Of a stretch of 56,167 bases of DNA, positions 1 through 12,007 are shown one piece after another. A program made the translations under genes and the position numbers. Source of the stretch: an uncultured Pseudomonadota bacterium (lineage in GTDB: Bacteria; Pseudomonadota; Alphaproteobacteria; RF32; CAG-239); contig CASDYX010000008.1 in the NCBI GenBank assembly GCA_949286215.1, positions 1 to 56,167 of the forward strand, written 5' to 3'. How positions within the stretch are numbered: position 1 is the stretch's first letter; every line of letters starts with the position of its first letter. The notes below the pieces were generated by a model. The model was given only the letters and a program-made list of their open reading frames with translations. It did not search any database and was not told the origin of the DNA.

Positions 1-1013
1 AAGGTAACGTGAGCATATTTTTCGGTTTCGGCAATACGCAGTTGGGTTAATCCATGTTCGGAAATAACTTCACCGAAAATATTTTTGAGAGCTTCGGGAC
101 CAAACATGGTTTTCATAAAGCGGTTATGGTCAACCGAATATTCGGTCATGCCGACAGCCATTGAGAGCTTAAAGGTCTTTTTGCGTTCAAAACCACTAAA
201 TTCTTTGTCAGCCAAAGCATAAAGAATTTCGCGGGCTCTGTCGGCTCTGAAGTTGCACATCAAAACAGCATCGCCGTCGGCAAATCCTTTGTAGTCACCG
301 ATAACGCAAGGCAAAACAAATTCATCGGTAACTTTTTCGTTATAAGAGTTTGTGATAGCTTCATCAGCGGTTTGAGCATGCTTTCCTTCAGCCAAAGCAA
401 TTGTATTGTAGGCAGCCTCAACTCTGTCCCAACGTTTATCGCGGTCCATAGCATAAAAGCGTCCTGAAATTGTAGCAATTTTAACGCCCTTAAAGGAGCT
501 GATTTCTTTTTCAAATTCAGCCAAATATTCTTTAGCTGAAGCCGGAGGAGTATCGCGTCCGTCCAAAAAGGCATGAACATCAACCTTAATACCTTTTTCA
601 GACAAAACTTTGCACAAAGCCACAATATGATCCATTGAGGAGTGAACACCACCCGGAGACATCAAACCCATAACATGGCAGGTTTTAGAATTTTTATGCA
701 AATCATCAATTAATTCATTGAGTACCGGATTTTGAGCAATACTTCCGTCTTTAATGGCTTGGTCGATTCTCGGCAAATCTTGCATAACGACACGACCGGC
801 ACCCAAATTCATGTGACCGACTTCAGAGTTACCCATCTGCCCTTCAGGAAGACCAACGGCCAGACCATAAGTTTCAATTAAGCTATGCGGATATTCTTTC
901 AAATATTGGTGCCAATTAGGAGTTTTGCCGTTTTCAATGGCATTATCAGGCGTAACCGGACGACGGTATCCCCAGCCGTCCAAAATCAGTAACATAACAG
1001 GTTTTTGTGTCAT
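1..1013 (-). CDS. gpmI: 2,3-bisphosphoglycerate-independent phosphoglycerate mutase (C-terminus outside window)
   Basis: Interconverts 3- and 2-phosphoglycerate in glycolysis using two Mn ions. The ATG at 1011-1013 opens a frame that stays open to the window edge, giving 337 of about 510 residues. Residues 8-15 (LLILDGWG) carry the first metal-binding Asp; the catalytic Ser is S63 in MGNSEVGH. Later stretches such as HVMGLMSPGGVHS, DGRDTPP and ISGRFYAMDRDKRWDR are family signatures of the phosphotransferase and substrate domains. The visible end (ETEKYAHVT) matches the family just before its last metal motif. It lies downstream of the penicillin-binding protein gene on the same strand, separated by a terminator, so it probably has its own promoter in 1014-1105. 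Confidence 0.97.
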   Translation of the reverse strand, partial: MTQKPVMLLILDGWGYRRPVTPDNAIENGKTPNWHQYLKEYPHSLIETYGLAVGLPEGQMGNSEVGHMNLGAGRVVMQDLPRIDQAIKDGSIAQNPVLNELIDDLHKNSKTCHVMGLMSPGGVHSSMDHIVALCKVLSEKGIKVDVHAFLDGRDTPPASAKEYLAEFEKEISSFKGVKIATISGRFYAMDRDKRWDRVEAAYNTIALAEGKHAQTADEAITNSYNEKVTDEFVLPCVIGDYKGFADGDAVLMCNFRADRAREILYALADKEFSGFERKKTFKLSMAVGMTEYSVDHNRFMKTMFGPEALKNIFGEVISEHGLTQLRIAETEKYAHVT

Positions 1014-1105
1014 TTATAACTCACTTTCAACAATAAAAAATCTTCTGCCAAAAAGCAGATTTTAATCAATTAAATCTGTAGCGTATTATATATAATAAAA
1101 ACGAA

Positions 1106-1153
1106 TAAAAAAGCACTATTTTTATTGTTCAAACACAATTTTTATTGTGCTTT
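1106..1153 (-). terminator. Terminator after the penicillin-binding protein gene
   Basis: Read on the minus strand, AAAAAGCAC and GTGCTTTTTT flank an inner hairpin (CACAAT-AAAA-ATTGTG), and the outer arm ends in a T-run. It starts just after the stop codon at 1154-1156. Confidence 0.6.
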
Positions 1154-2971
1154 TTACTCCTCGGCTTGCGGGCTGTGCGCCGCCAACATGACTTTACGCC
1201 AAATTTCTGCGGGCAAAGAGCTTCCGCCAACGTTTCTCATTGGCGAATTGTCATCATTTCCGACCCATACGGCAGCGATATACTTATCGGTAAAGCCGAC
1301 AAACCAAGCATCGCGGTAGTCTTGGGATGTACCGGTTTTTCCGGCGGCAAAGAATGGAAGTTTGGCTTTTCGTCCTGTACCTTGGTTAACAACGGCTTCC
1401 AGCATTTTAGTCATTCCTTCCACGGCGTCTTCATCAAAGATTCTATCTGCCTCGGTCACCTCACGCATATAGAGCTGGTAACCGTCTCTGGAATAAATTT
1501 CTTTAATGGCATAAGGCCAGGTTGCAAAACCGCCGTTGGCAATGGCAGAATAGGCCACGGCCATGTCAATGACTTTGACTTCGGATGTACCTAATGCCAA
1601 AGACGGGCTGTTTTGAATAGGGGTGGTAATGCCTGCTTTTTTAGCAATTTTGATAATGCTGGAAGAAGAGAGCGATTGCGCCAAATTAATCGTTGCCAAG
1701 TTATATGATTTTGCCAAAGCTTCCTTAAGAGTGACTTCACCATGATATTTTTTATCAATGTTTTCGGGTTGCCAATCACCGATAGAAATTGGAAAATCGC
1801 CGATTTTATCTTCGGGTTTGTAGCCGTTTTCCAAGGCGCAAAGATACACAAACGTCTTAAACGAAGACCCCGGTTGTCGCAAGGCGTTTATGGCGCGGTT
1901 AAACTGACTTTTGTGGTAATCCACACCTCCGACCATGGCTTTGATTGCGCCGGTCTTGTCCAACACCACAATAGCCCCTTGGGTCACATTTTTGTTTTTG
2001 TTGGCTTTAATGGTTTGGGTCAAAACTTTATCCGCTGTTTCTTGAATATATTGGTTGAGAGTGGTGTACACGTAAATATCATTTTCTCTTTCGCCGATAT
2101 AAGCATTCACATCACTATATACCCAATCGGCAAAATATTTTCCGCCCTCGACTTTGTCCGAGACAAGCGCACCTGTTTTCATCTTAAGAGCTTGCTGGCG
2201 TTCTTCTTCCGAGATGTAACCCTCATCGACCATATTTTGCAACACAACGCGAGCTCTTTCTTCAGCTCTTTCGGGGTTAGCGGCAGGATTATACCTTGTA
2301 GGTGCCTTAAGCATGCCGGCCAAAATTGCGGATTCTTTAAGGTTAAGGTCAGCTGATGTCTTTTGAAAATATTTGTTGGCGGCAGCTTCAATGCCATAAG
2401 TTCCGGCACCCAAATAAACTCGGTTCAAATACAAGGCCATAATCTGGTCTTTGGAGAACTTATATTCGAGCCAAAAAGCCAAAAGCAATTCTTGAATTTT
2501 GCGTTTGATATTTTTGTTTGGGGTTAAAAAGAGGTTTTTGGCTACTTGTTGGGTGATTGTACTTCCTCCTTGGGCATACCGTCCTTTGATGAGGTTCACC
2601 ACCATCGCTCGTGAAAAAGCAATCACATCAAATCCGAAATGCTGATAAAAACGCCTGTCTTCAGTGGCAATAATAGCTTCCACCATGTGTTTGGGCAAAT
2701 AATCGGGCATCACGATGGCCGAATAAACTTGCCCATAAGTCGCCACTTCGTTGCCGTTTTCAGCAGTAATGGTGGTGGAAGGTTGTCTGGTTCTGGTAAC
2801 CGCTTGTTCAATATCGGGCAAAGTAAAAAAGCAATAAGCCAAATAGCAGGCTAAAGTTATCACCAAGCAAGCAAAAATTTTTAAGAGAAAGAGCCGATTC
2901 GCAACCCTTTGTTTTGACTCTCTTTTTTTCCGCTTTTTTGTGGTTTTTTTCTTTTTCGTAGTTTTTGCCAT
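1154..2971 (-). CDS. mrcA: Class A penicillin-binding protein (bifunctional transglycosylase/transpeptidase)
   Basis: Builds and cross-links peptidoglycan at the cytoplasmic membrane. The 605-residue protein begins with a very Lys/Arg-rich cytoplasmic tail (1-24) and one membrane anchor (about 27-50). The glycosyltransferase (GT51) domain has the catalytic Glu at E104 (ATEDRRFY), then GGSTITQQ and YLNRVYLGAGTYG. The transpeptidase domain has S369-x-x-K372 (SSFK), SYN in AKSYNLA, and KTGT beginning at K545. At 605 residues it is shorter than typical PBP1A proteins (over 750) and lacks the long insert and C-terminal extension, so it may be nearer the compact PBP1 type; the symbol is by class. 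Confidence 0.93.
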   Translation of the reverse strand: MAKTTKKKKTTKKRKKRESKQRVANRLFLLKIFACLVITLACYLAYCFFTLPDIEQAVTRTRQPSTTITAENGNEVATYGQVYSAIVMPDYLPKHMVEAIIATEDRRFYQHFGFDVIAFSRAMVVNLIKGRYAQGGSTITQQVAKNLFLTPNKNIKRKIQELLLAFWLEYKFSKDQIMALYLNRVYLGAGTYGIEAAANKYFQKTSADLNLKESAILAGMLKAPTRYNPAANPERAEERARVVLQNMVDEGYISEEERQQALKMKTGALVSDKVEGGKYFADWVYSDVNAYIGERENDIYVYTTLNQYIQETADKVLTQTIKANKNKNVTQGAIVVLDKTGAIKAMVGGVDYHKSQFNRAINALRQPGSSFKTFVYLCALENGYKPEDKIGDFPISIGDWQPENIDKKYHGEVTLKEALAKSYNLATINLAQSLSSSSIIKIAKKAGITTPIQNSPSLALGTSEVKVIDMAVAYSAIANGGFATWPYAIKEIYSRDGYQLYMREVTEADRIFDEDAVEGMTKMLEAVVNQGTGRKAKLPFFAAGKTGTSQDYRDAWFVGFTDKYIAAVWVGNDDNSPMRNVGGSSLPAEIWRKVMLAAHSPQAEE

Positions 2972-3050
2972 AGATAAGTCCTTGCGCCGATTCTCAAAAT
3001 ATTTTACAACTAGACCTATAACCTACCACGAATAAGTTAAAGGAAAATTT

Positions 3051-3245
3051 ATGAACACTGTTTCTGTTTCACTTTCTGCCGATTTGTATGAAAAATTACA
3101 AACTCTTTCTCAAAGCCATAACTGTTCGGTTGAAGAGAGTTTGAAACAAGCCGTTGCGGAATATGTTGAAAACAATGAATTGTCTTCTGATGTGAACAGT
3201 GTTTCTTTGGCTGAGCGTTCGTTTTTTTTCCAAGCTGCGGAATAA
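3051..3245 (+). CDS. Small ribbon-helix-helix (CopG/MetJ-like) protein
   Basis: A 64-residue protein. The N-terminal segment (VSVSLSADLYEKL, then an Asn/Ser turn and a helix ending in AVAEYVEN) has the strand-helix-helix pattern of ribbon-helix-helix DNA-binding proteins, which bind operators as dimers. A Shine-Dalgarno sequence (AAAGGA) sits 7 bases before the ATG. No toxin gene is adjacent, so an antitoxin role is not supported; it may be an autonomous regulator. It lies 85 bases before polA on the same strand. Confidence 0.65.
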   Translation: MNTVSVSLSADLYEKLQTLSQSHNCSVEESLKQAVAEYVENNELSSDVNSVSLAERSFFFQAAE

Positions 3246-3330
3246 GTTCGAACCAACGCTTGGTATTTTTTAATTTCTGCATTATATTGAACGCATAATT
3301 TAATCAATCATCCCAATCAAGTGAGATAAG

Positions 3331-6096
3331 ATGACCAAAAAAGTATGCCTAATTGATGGCTCGGGATACATTTTTCGAGCATTTTATGCCCTTCCGCCTT
3401 TGACAAGTCCAGAGGGAACACCCGTAAACGCGGTTTATGGTTTTACCAATATGTTTATGCGTTTAACTCAAAAGATTAAAAGCGACTATTGGCTGGTGTT
3501 GTTTGATGCCAAAAGGCAAAATTTCCGCAACGATATTTTTCCTGATTACAAAGGCACCAGAAAAGAAATTCCCGAGGATTTAATCCCTCAGTTTGAGATT
3601 ATTCACCAAGCGGTAAATGCGCTTAATTTGCACTTTTTGGATATGGAAGGCTATGAGGCTGACGACCTAATCGCTACCTATGCTGCCCAATCCCTGCAAA
3701 AAGGCTATGAGGTCACGATTGTTTCGGCCGATAAAGATTTGATGCAGTTAATACGCCCCGGTGTTGAGTTTTTTGACCCGATGAAAGACAAATACTTCAC
3801 TCCTGAAGATGTGCGTGAAAAGTTTGGTGTATATCCCAATCGCGTGGTTGATGTTCAGGCGCTTGCCGGCGACAGCACCGATAATATTCCGGGCGTTCCG
3901 GGCATTGGGCTCAAAACAGCCGCCGAACTCATTAATCAGTTTGGCTCCCTTGGCGAGGTTTTGGCTCGCGCTGAAGAAATCAAACAAAACAAACGCCGCG
4001 AAACCTTAATCGCAAATAAGGACCAGGCGGAAATCTCACTCCAATTGGTAACCCTTAAAGCAGATATTCCCACCACCCAGCCGATTGAGGATTTTCCTTG
4101 TCAAAAACCAGACCTGGGTACCATCATGGATTTTGTCTCGCGCTATGGGTTTAATTCCATTCGTCCAAGGGTTGAAAAATGGGTTTCTGAACGCTGTTCC
4201 GAAGAAGGTGAAAACACTGTATTTAAAACGCAGCCTCAAGAGATAAAAGCCAATTACCAACTTGTGCAAGACGAAAAGACCTTAAAGCTCTGGGCCGAAA
4301 AAATCAAGCAAACCGGCTATTTTGCCTTTGATACCGAAACCAATGGACTCAATCCGCAGTTTGACAAGATTGTGGGCTTTTCTATGGCGACTTCTGCCGG
4401 CGAGGCTTGCTATGTTCCGCTCAACCATTTCAAGAGTGACGAAAAGTCAAATTTAGACCTCTTTGGCTCTAATCAAACAAATGCTCCGCAACAATTAAGC
4501 TATGAGATTATCGCCAAATATCTCAAACCCTTGTTTGAGGGCAAGTCGATACTCAAAATCGGCCATAACATCAAATTTGATATGCACTTTATGCAACAAG
4601 TTTTAGGCGCTGATTGCATAATTGCGCCTTATGATGATACGGCAGTTATTTCTTATGTCTTAGATGGTACCGAACACGGCCATGGGCTTGATGAATTAGC
4701 CAAAACCTATTTTGACCACCAAATGATAGCTTATGAGGAGGTTTGCGGCTCAGGCAAAAACAAAATCACTTTTGATAAGGTTGAATTAGACAAAGCCTTG
4801 GCTTATGCCGCCGAGGACGCAGACTTTACCTTGCGTTTGCACCAAGTCTTAAAACCACGCCTGTTTTCGGAGCACCAAATGAGTGTTTATGAAGACCTTG
4901 ACCGCCCCTTGGTTCGTATTTTGCAAACTATGGAAAGTGCGGGCGTAAAAGTCAATCGTGAGAATTTACGCCGCTTGAGTGCTGATTTTGCCACCAAAAT
5001 GCAAGATTACGAGCAACAAATTTATCGCCTTGCCGGAGAGGAGTTTAACATCGCCTCGCCAAAGCAAATCGGCGATATCTTGTTTGGTAAACTAGGTGCC
5101 AAGGGCAAAAAAACCGCCACCGGCGCATGGCAAACCGGTGCTGAAGTACTAGAAGATTTAGCCGCCGAAGGCAATGAACTCGCCGCCCGCATTTTGGATT
5201 GGCGCGCCTTGAGCAAACTCAAATCCACTTATACCGATGCTCTAACCGAGCAAATGGATAAGGCAGATCGCGTCCACACCACCTATAATCAAATCACCAC
5301 CTCAACCGGACGTCTGGCGTCCAATAACCCGAATTTGCAAAATATTCCTATTCGCAGTGAAGAGGGCAAAAAAATTCGCGAAAGTTTTGTTGCTTCCAAG
5401 GGCTGTAAGATTGTTGCGGCAGACTATTCTCAGGTTGAACTTCGGCTCATGGCGGTGGTGGCCAATGTCCACGGGCTCAAACAAGCCTTTGCCGAAAACA
5501 AAGATATTCACGCTTCAACCGCTTCAAGAGTTTTTGGCGTGCCTTTGAGTGAGGTCACACCCAATCAACGCCGCCATGCCAAGGCCATAAATTTTGGTAT
5601 TATTTACGGCATTTCGCAGTATGGCTTGGCCAAGCAGATTGATGTCTCCACCGAAGAGGCCAAGGCGTATATTGATGCTTATTTCCGTGAAATGCCCGAG
5701 ATAAAACAGTTTATGGAAGACACCAAAGCCTTTGCTCACAAAAACGGCTATGTCCTAACGCCATTTGGCCGCAAATGCACGGTAAACGGCATAAACGATA
5801 AGAATAAGCGTGTTTCCATGAACGCTGAACGTGCGGCCATAAATGCACCGATACAAGGCGGTGCGGCCGATATTATCAAAATGGCCATGAACGCTGTATT
5901 TAAAAAATTGCAACAAGGAAATTTCAAAACCAAAATGCTCTTGCAAGTACATGATGAATTGGTGTTTGAAGCGCCCGAAGAAGAGGTTACCGCCGTCTCA
6001 GAAATGATAAAAGAAACCATGCAAAACGTGGTGAATTATGATGTTCCCTTTATTGCCGAAGTCGGTATCGGCGATAACTGGACCCAAGCGCATTAA
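3331..6096 (+). CDS. polA: DNA polymerase I
   Basis: Fills gaps and removes RNA primers in replication and excision repair. The 921-residue protein has all three domains: an N-terminal 5'-3' exonuclease (LIDGSGYIFRAFYALPP, and ADDLIATYA), a 3'-5' exonuclease with the metal ligands kept (D334 and E336 in FDTETNGL, then IGHNIKFDMHF and YAAEDADFT), and a family A polymerase domain with motif A at D698 (DYSQVELR), motif B (RRHAKAINFGIIYG) and motif C at H874-D875-E876. Proofreading is therefore probably active, unlike in many bacteria where this domain has decayed. It ends 66 bases from the convergent gyrB, with a shared terminator between them. Confidence 0.98.
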   Translation: MTKKVCLIDGSGYIFRAFYALPPLTSPEGTPVNAVYGFTNMFMRLTQKIKSDYWLVLFDAKRQNFRNDIFPDYKGTRKEIPEDLIPQFEIIHQAVNALNLHFLDMEGYEADDLIATYAAQSLQKGYEVTIVSADKDLMQLIRPGVEFFDPMKDKYFTPEDVREKFGVYPNRVVDVQALAGDSTDNIPGVPGIGLKTAAELINQFGSLGEVLARAEEIKQNKRRETLIANKDQAEISLQLVTLKADIPTTQPIEDFPCQKPDLGTIMDFVSRYGFNSIRPRVEKWVSERCSEEGENTVFKTQPQEIKANYQLVQDEKTLKLWAEKIKQTGYFAFDTETNGLNPQFDKIVGFSMATSAGEACYVPLNHFKSDEKSNLDLFGSNQTNAPQQLSYEIIAKYLKPLFEGKSILKIGHNIKFDMHFMQQVLGADCIIAPYDDTAVISYVLDGTEHGHGLDELAKTYFDHQMIAYEEVCGSGKNKITFDKVELDKALAYAAEDADFTLRLHQVLKPRLFSEHQMSVYEDLDRPLVRILQTMESAGVKVNRENLRRLSADFATKMQDYEQQIYRLAGEEFNIASPKQIGDILFGKLGAKGKKTATGAWQTGAEVLEDLAAEGNELAARILDWRALSKLKSTYTDALTEQMDKADRVHTTYNQITTSTGRLASNNPNLQNIPIRSEEGKKIRESFVASKGCKIVAADYSQVELRLMAVVANVHGLKQAFAENKDIHASTASRVFGVPLSEVTPNQRRHAKAINFGIIYGISQYGLAKQIDVSTEEAKAYIDAYFREMPEIKQFMEDTKAFAHKNGYVLTPFGRKCTVNGINDKNKRVSMNAERAAINAPIQGGAADIIKMAMNAVFKKLQQGNFKTKMLLQVHDELVFEAPEEEVTAVSEMIKETMQNVVNYDVPFIAEVGIGDNWTQAH

Positions 6097-6112
6097 ATCC
6101 TTAAATCCATCA

Positions 6113-6147
6113 CAAAAAAAACCGCTCACGAAGAGCGGCTTTTTTGT
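6113..6147. terminator. Bidirectional terminator between polA and gyrB
   Basis: CCGCTC (6122-6127) and GAGCGG (6133-6138) pair around a five-base loop. An A-run precedes and a T-run follows, so the hairpin can end transcription from both converging genes. Confidence 0.85.
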
Positions 6148-6161
6148 GCTTTTTAAGCGGA

Positions 6162-8670
<2,509 letters not shown>

Positions 8671-8747
8671 GCGATAAATTAAAGATATCAACGGTTCAAA
8701 GGATTTTTTTTGCATCTTTTGCAACGAATTTTTAACCATTTTGGTTC

Positions 8748-8776
8748 TAGACAAAATTTTCCACTTATGCTACACT
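8748..8776 (+). promoter_or_regulatory. Promoter of the metalloprotease operon
   Basis: TAGACA (8748-8753), a 17-base spacer and TACACT (8771-8776), followed by AAGGAAGA and the ATG at 8805. Confidence 0.6.
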
Positions 8777-8804
8777 CAAGCTAGTAAGTTTTAAGGAAGA
8801 ACCC

Positions 8805-10709
8805 ATGAGCGATTTTGACGAATTATACAACGCTTTTATCCGTACGGCACCTGCCAAAAATGCAATTGCCGAAATCAAACAGCTTCACCCGGGGATTAGT
8901 GCCAAAGATGCGGCGCAATCAGCCAAGATAATGGCTGAAATGGCTTATAATTTAGGTTATATGAGCTACTTTAACCCCGAAATCAAAGAAGGAACAGTAA
9001 GCAAAAACTGGAACCAAGGTTTTAGACACTTAAACGAGCTCCCGCTTGATGTGTTACAAAGCCTCAAAAGTTATTCCGAACTTTTTGCCGACAAAATTAT
9101 GCCCTCAGCCTCAAGTGAGAGTGAAGAAGCGCTGTATCGTAACATTTTTGCCCAGTCAGCCAAATCCATGCTGACCTATGCTCCCGATAAGATAAATGAC
9201 AAAAAACTTCAAAATCTGATGTTAAAAGCCGCAGAAACCATTACCAATCCTGACAATGGTTTAAGCGTTCGCGATAAGTTTCCGTTATCTATGTCGGCTT
9301 TTAGCTCGCTTTATGAAGGGGATTCCAAGAGTTATTTTAACAAACTCAAAATTCTCACCCAAGCCTTGCTGAAATTAAAAAATCCGCGAGATATTGAAAA
9401 ATTTGGCGAAGAGATAGACAATGCCTATCAAAATGAGGGCAAAATAGATGATGTAATGGCGCAAGGTTTTGTTAAGAATGTCGTGCCTTTTGCCAATAAG
9501 AATAAAAACTTCCAAACCTTAGTTGGGGAGCATGATTGCGAATTTGGCGAATATGGTTTGATGGGATATAATATCCTTCTGCAAACCAGCCGCTGGACGC
9601 CTTTAGCCTTAAACAAAGCCTTAGGCGTGTTAAAAGAAGTTCCCACTCCGGATATGCAAAAAAGAGAAAACATCAGAACTCAAGCGATTGCTCTAGAAAA
9701 TGCTGATTTTAGCGGTTTACGAGATTTTATTCATAGTGAAAACATCGGAACCGAGGAACTTGTAAACCATATGTTGGATTACTACCACGCCCATCTTTCT
9801 TCGGATGAAAAAGCCAAAACTCAAGCAGCCGAACACATCAAAGCTGACTTGAAAAACTTTGGTAATGATGAATTTTTGCCATCTTACTTAGACATAAGTC
9901 GTTATGAGCAAATAGTTGACTATGGTACTAATCAAACCGCGGCACAAACCTTAGAAATTATTGCCGCAAATATGGAAAAAGAAAATACGCGTCCGCCTCT
10001 GACCGGCGATATGAGCTTAGACACACTCTCTCAAGATTTTAAGCTGGAAGGATACACCAACACCAAGCAGTATGGCGTCTTTTTAAGACTTCTGAACCAT
10101 AAAATCATCCAAAATATAGAATCTCAGAAAGTTGGTATTTCTCCGCAAATGGTTGATTTACTGCATTGGTGCGACCAAAAAAATGCCAATATTCTCAAAA
10201 ATCGTGATTTTGAATATCAATGTGGCGACTACAAATCCGATTGGTTTAAGCAAGTAGCTTTATTTGCCGAGCTCACCAATTCAACGGAAGAAAAGTTTAA
10301 CCTAAAAGGTTTTGAGGCCTATTTCAGTCATCTTCCCGAACAATCATACTTTTTTGACGCGCACAATATTTTGCTCAAACGCCAAAGAAACAATATTTTC
10401 AAACTCTTTGCTCACTCAAAAGAGGAGCAGCAAAGAGCCACATCTATTTTGCGCAAAAAAAATAAAAATTTGTCTTCCGATGAGCAAGCTCTTGCCGAAG
10501 AACGCTTAGCCAATATGTATGACCAACGTCGCCGTCGAATGGTTTCTGGTAATTTGATAAGTGAAATGTTTAAGCTGAATGATTTCAAAAAGCCATCGAC
10601 CCGTATGGGTGAAAGACACGCCGAAGATCTGAAACATCTCTATACGGTAGAGCGTCCGATAGAGAAAACCTTGCTCAAACTCTTTAAAGCCGGAAGCAAA
10701 GGAAAATAA
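8805..10709 (+). CDS. Unknown 634-residue helical protein, first gene of the metalloprotease operon
   Basis: I do not recognise this protein. It has no signal peptide or membrane segment and looks soluble, mostly alpha-helical and charged throughout, with a basic C-terminus (KTLLKLFKAGSKGK). Two Cys-containing patches (HWCDQKN, YQCGDYK, about 450-470) are not an obvious metal site. A clear promoter and a Shine-Dalgarno (AAGGAAGA) support the ATG at 8805. The stop is 2 bases before the archaemetzincin-like gene, so the two are almost certainly co-transcribed and translationally coupled, which suggests a shared job (substrate, adaptor or inhibitor). This is inferred from context only. Confidence 0.8.
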   Translation: MSDFDELYNAFIRTAPAKNAIAEIKQLHPGISAKDAAQSAKIMAEMAYNLGYMSYFNPEIKEGTVSKNWNQGFRHLNELPLDVLQSLKSYSELFADKIMPSASSESEEALYRNIFAQSAKSMLTYAPDKINDKKLQNLMLKAAETITNPDNGLSVRDKFPLSMSAFSSLYEGDSKSYFNKLKILTQALLKLKNPRDIEKFGEEIDNAYQNEGKIDDVMAQGFVKNVVPFANKNKNFQTLVGEHDCEFGEYGLMGYNILLQTSRWTPLALNKALGVLKEVPTPDMQKRENIRTQAIALENADFSGLRDFIHSENIGTEELVNHMLDYYHAHLSSDEKAKTQAAEHIKADLKNFGNDEFLPSYLDISRYEQIVDYGTNQTAAQTLEIIAANMEKENTRPPLTGDMSLDTLSQDFKLEGYTNTKQYGVFLRLLNHKIIQNIESQKVGISPQMVDLLHWCDQKNANILKNRDFEYQCGDYKSDWFKQVALFAELTNSTEEKFNLKGFEAYFSHLPEQSYFFDAHNILLKRQRNNIFKLFAHSKEEQQRATSILRKKNKNLSSDEQALAEERLANMYDQRRRRMVSGNLISEMFKLNDFKKPSTRMGERHAEDLKHLYTVERPIEKTLLKLFKAGSKGK

Positions 10710-10711
10710 CC

Positions 10712-12007
10712 ATGAAAAAACTGATTTTGGAAACACCGGCAGGCACGCCGCCACACTGTAAAATTTGGGCAAAGGAAGCAGCTCAAGAGATGCTATCTAT
10801 GTTTCCTGAATATAAATCATCTTTTCAAATAGAGTTTGATGATTGTCATCCCAAAAACAAAAGCGAAATTTCGGTTGCGGAATATACGGCTCTGCCTAAT
10901 GATGAACTAAAATCAAAATATTTCAAACTTCCCAATGGCAGGTATTTGGTTCCTTATGCTTCAGAGGCTTGGTTTTTGGCTGTGGCTTCAGAGCAAAACA
11001 AAGCCAAAGGAATTAACGCGGTGGATATGGAGCACTATGCCCGCCTCAAGGCCGAAAAGATGGTGCGTGAAAATTCGCAGGATTTGGTTGTAACTTTGCT
11101 TAACCAAACCATAGAACCGAAATTTTACGGCTATGGCATAGAAAAACTCAATTCTGTCATCTCGCTTGAAAATTGCACCGATAAAGAATTGTTTATCACC
11201 ATTTTTATTCACGAATTCGGACACATTCTGAACGCCACACACGCCGCTCGTTCGCATATTAAAGAAGATCCTGATTTAGGTGTCCACTGCACCAATAACA
11301 AATGTATCATGGGAGAAAGCGGCTTTATCGGACTAACTCAGGAGCGATTAGACCGCAAACAAAAAGGCCAGCCACCGTTTTGTGATGAATGTATCGCCTC
11401 CATGCGTGAAACTTTGGAAAATATGCCGGGCTTGGTCAAAGCCGTTACCATTACGCACCAAAACAACCTACCTGTCTTGCCGCATAATAACGATAATTGG
11501 AAGGACGGTTGGCGTCAGCACCTCAAAGCCGTGGCCGCCAGAGAGAATGCGACCTATAATGAAGACCTTAAAAACCAAAATTTTGTGGCAGACATTACCC
11601 ACGCCGATGGCTCAAAACTCAATATTGAGGCCAATAACGAATATAACCTCTCTCTAGGTGCGCAAAATGCCAACGGCGAAGATGATATTCCGTCAATTAA
11701 GGACTTTAGTAATATTGTCGCCAAAGCTGTTAAGGATAATTGTCAGATAGAATTTGCCAATATAGAAGATGATGAGTTCAAAGCTCGTTTACTGATTGCC
11801 TGTTTGGAATCTTCTCCGCGGGTCAAAACCAAGGGAGCCCCGCATATTTCTAAAGAATTTTTGCAAAACTTAGACGCCAAAACCAAAACGCGTTTACAAA
11901 GAGCTCTTGGCCCACAAAATTCTAATCAAGGAAACAACCGTCCGACCAATCCCAGACGTCGCCAAACACGCCCAAATAACTTTCCTCGAGGAAGAGGTAG
12001 AAGCTAG
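10712..12007 (+). CDS. Archaemetzincin-like zinc metalloprotease
   Basis: A predicted 431-residue metalloprotease. Residues 167-177 read HEFGHILNATH, a metzincin-type zinc site (H167, E168, H171, H177). After a 15-residue insert come C193-x4-C198-x-M200 and C224-x2-C227. Archaemetzincins (peptidase family M54) carry a zinc helix followed directly by C-x4-C-x-M and a later C-x2-C structural zinc site, so the match is strong. Differences are Asn in place of the usual Gly after the second His, the insert before the first Cys, and 23 rather than 17 residues between Met and the last Cys pair. The C-terminus (about 403-431) is an Arg/Asn/Pro/Gly tail, perhaps nucleic-acid binding. There is no signal peptide, so it is probably cytoplasmic. 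Its stop overlaps the stop of the convergent response regulator. Confidence 0.75.
   Translation: MKKLILETPAGTPPHCKIWAKEAAQEMLSMFPEYKSSFQIEFDDCHPKNKSEISVAEYTALPNDELKSKYFKLPNGRYLVPYASEAWFLAVASEQNKAKGINAVDMEHYARLKAEKMVRENSQDLVVTLLNQTIEPKFYGYGIEKLNSVISLENCTDKELFITIFIHEFGHILNATHAARSHIKEDPDLGVHCTNNKCIMGESGFIGLTQERLDRKQKGQPPFCDECIASMRETLENMPGLVKAVTITHQNNLPVLPHNNDNWKDGWRQHLKAVAARENATYNEDLKNQNFVADITHADGSKLNIEANNEYNLSLGAQNANGEDDIPSIKDFSNIVAKAVKDNCQIEFANIEDDEFKARLLIACLESSPRVKTKGAPHISKEFLQNLDAKTKTRLQRALGPQNSNQGNNRPTNPRRRQTRPNNFPRGRGRS

Noticed and set aside
260..652. Minus-strand 130-codon frame
   Set aside because: Lies within gpmI in another frame; gpmI has full family signatures over the same bases.
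1145..2356. Plus-strand frames of 149 and 204 codons
   Set aside because: They lie antisense to the penicillin-binding protein gene, whose motifs are all present; no ribosome sites of note.
3051..3245. Toxin-antitoxin module
   Set aside because: The ribbon-helix-helix protein stands alone; no toxin-size frame is next to it.
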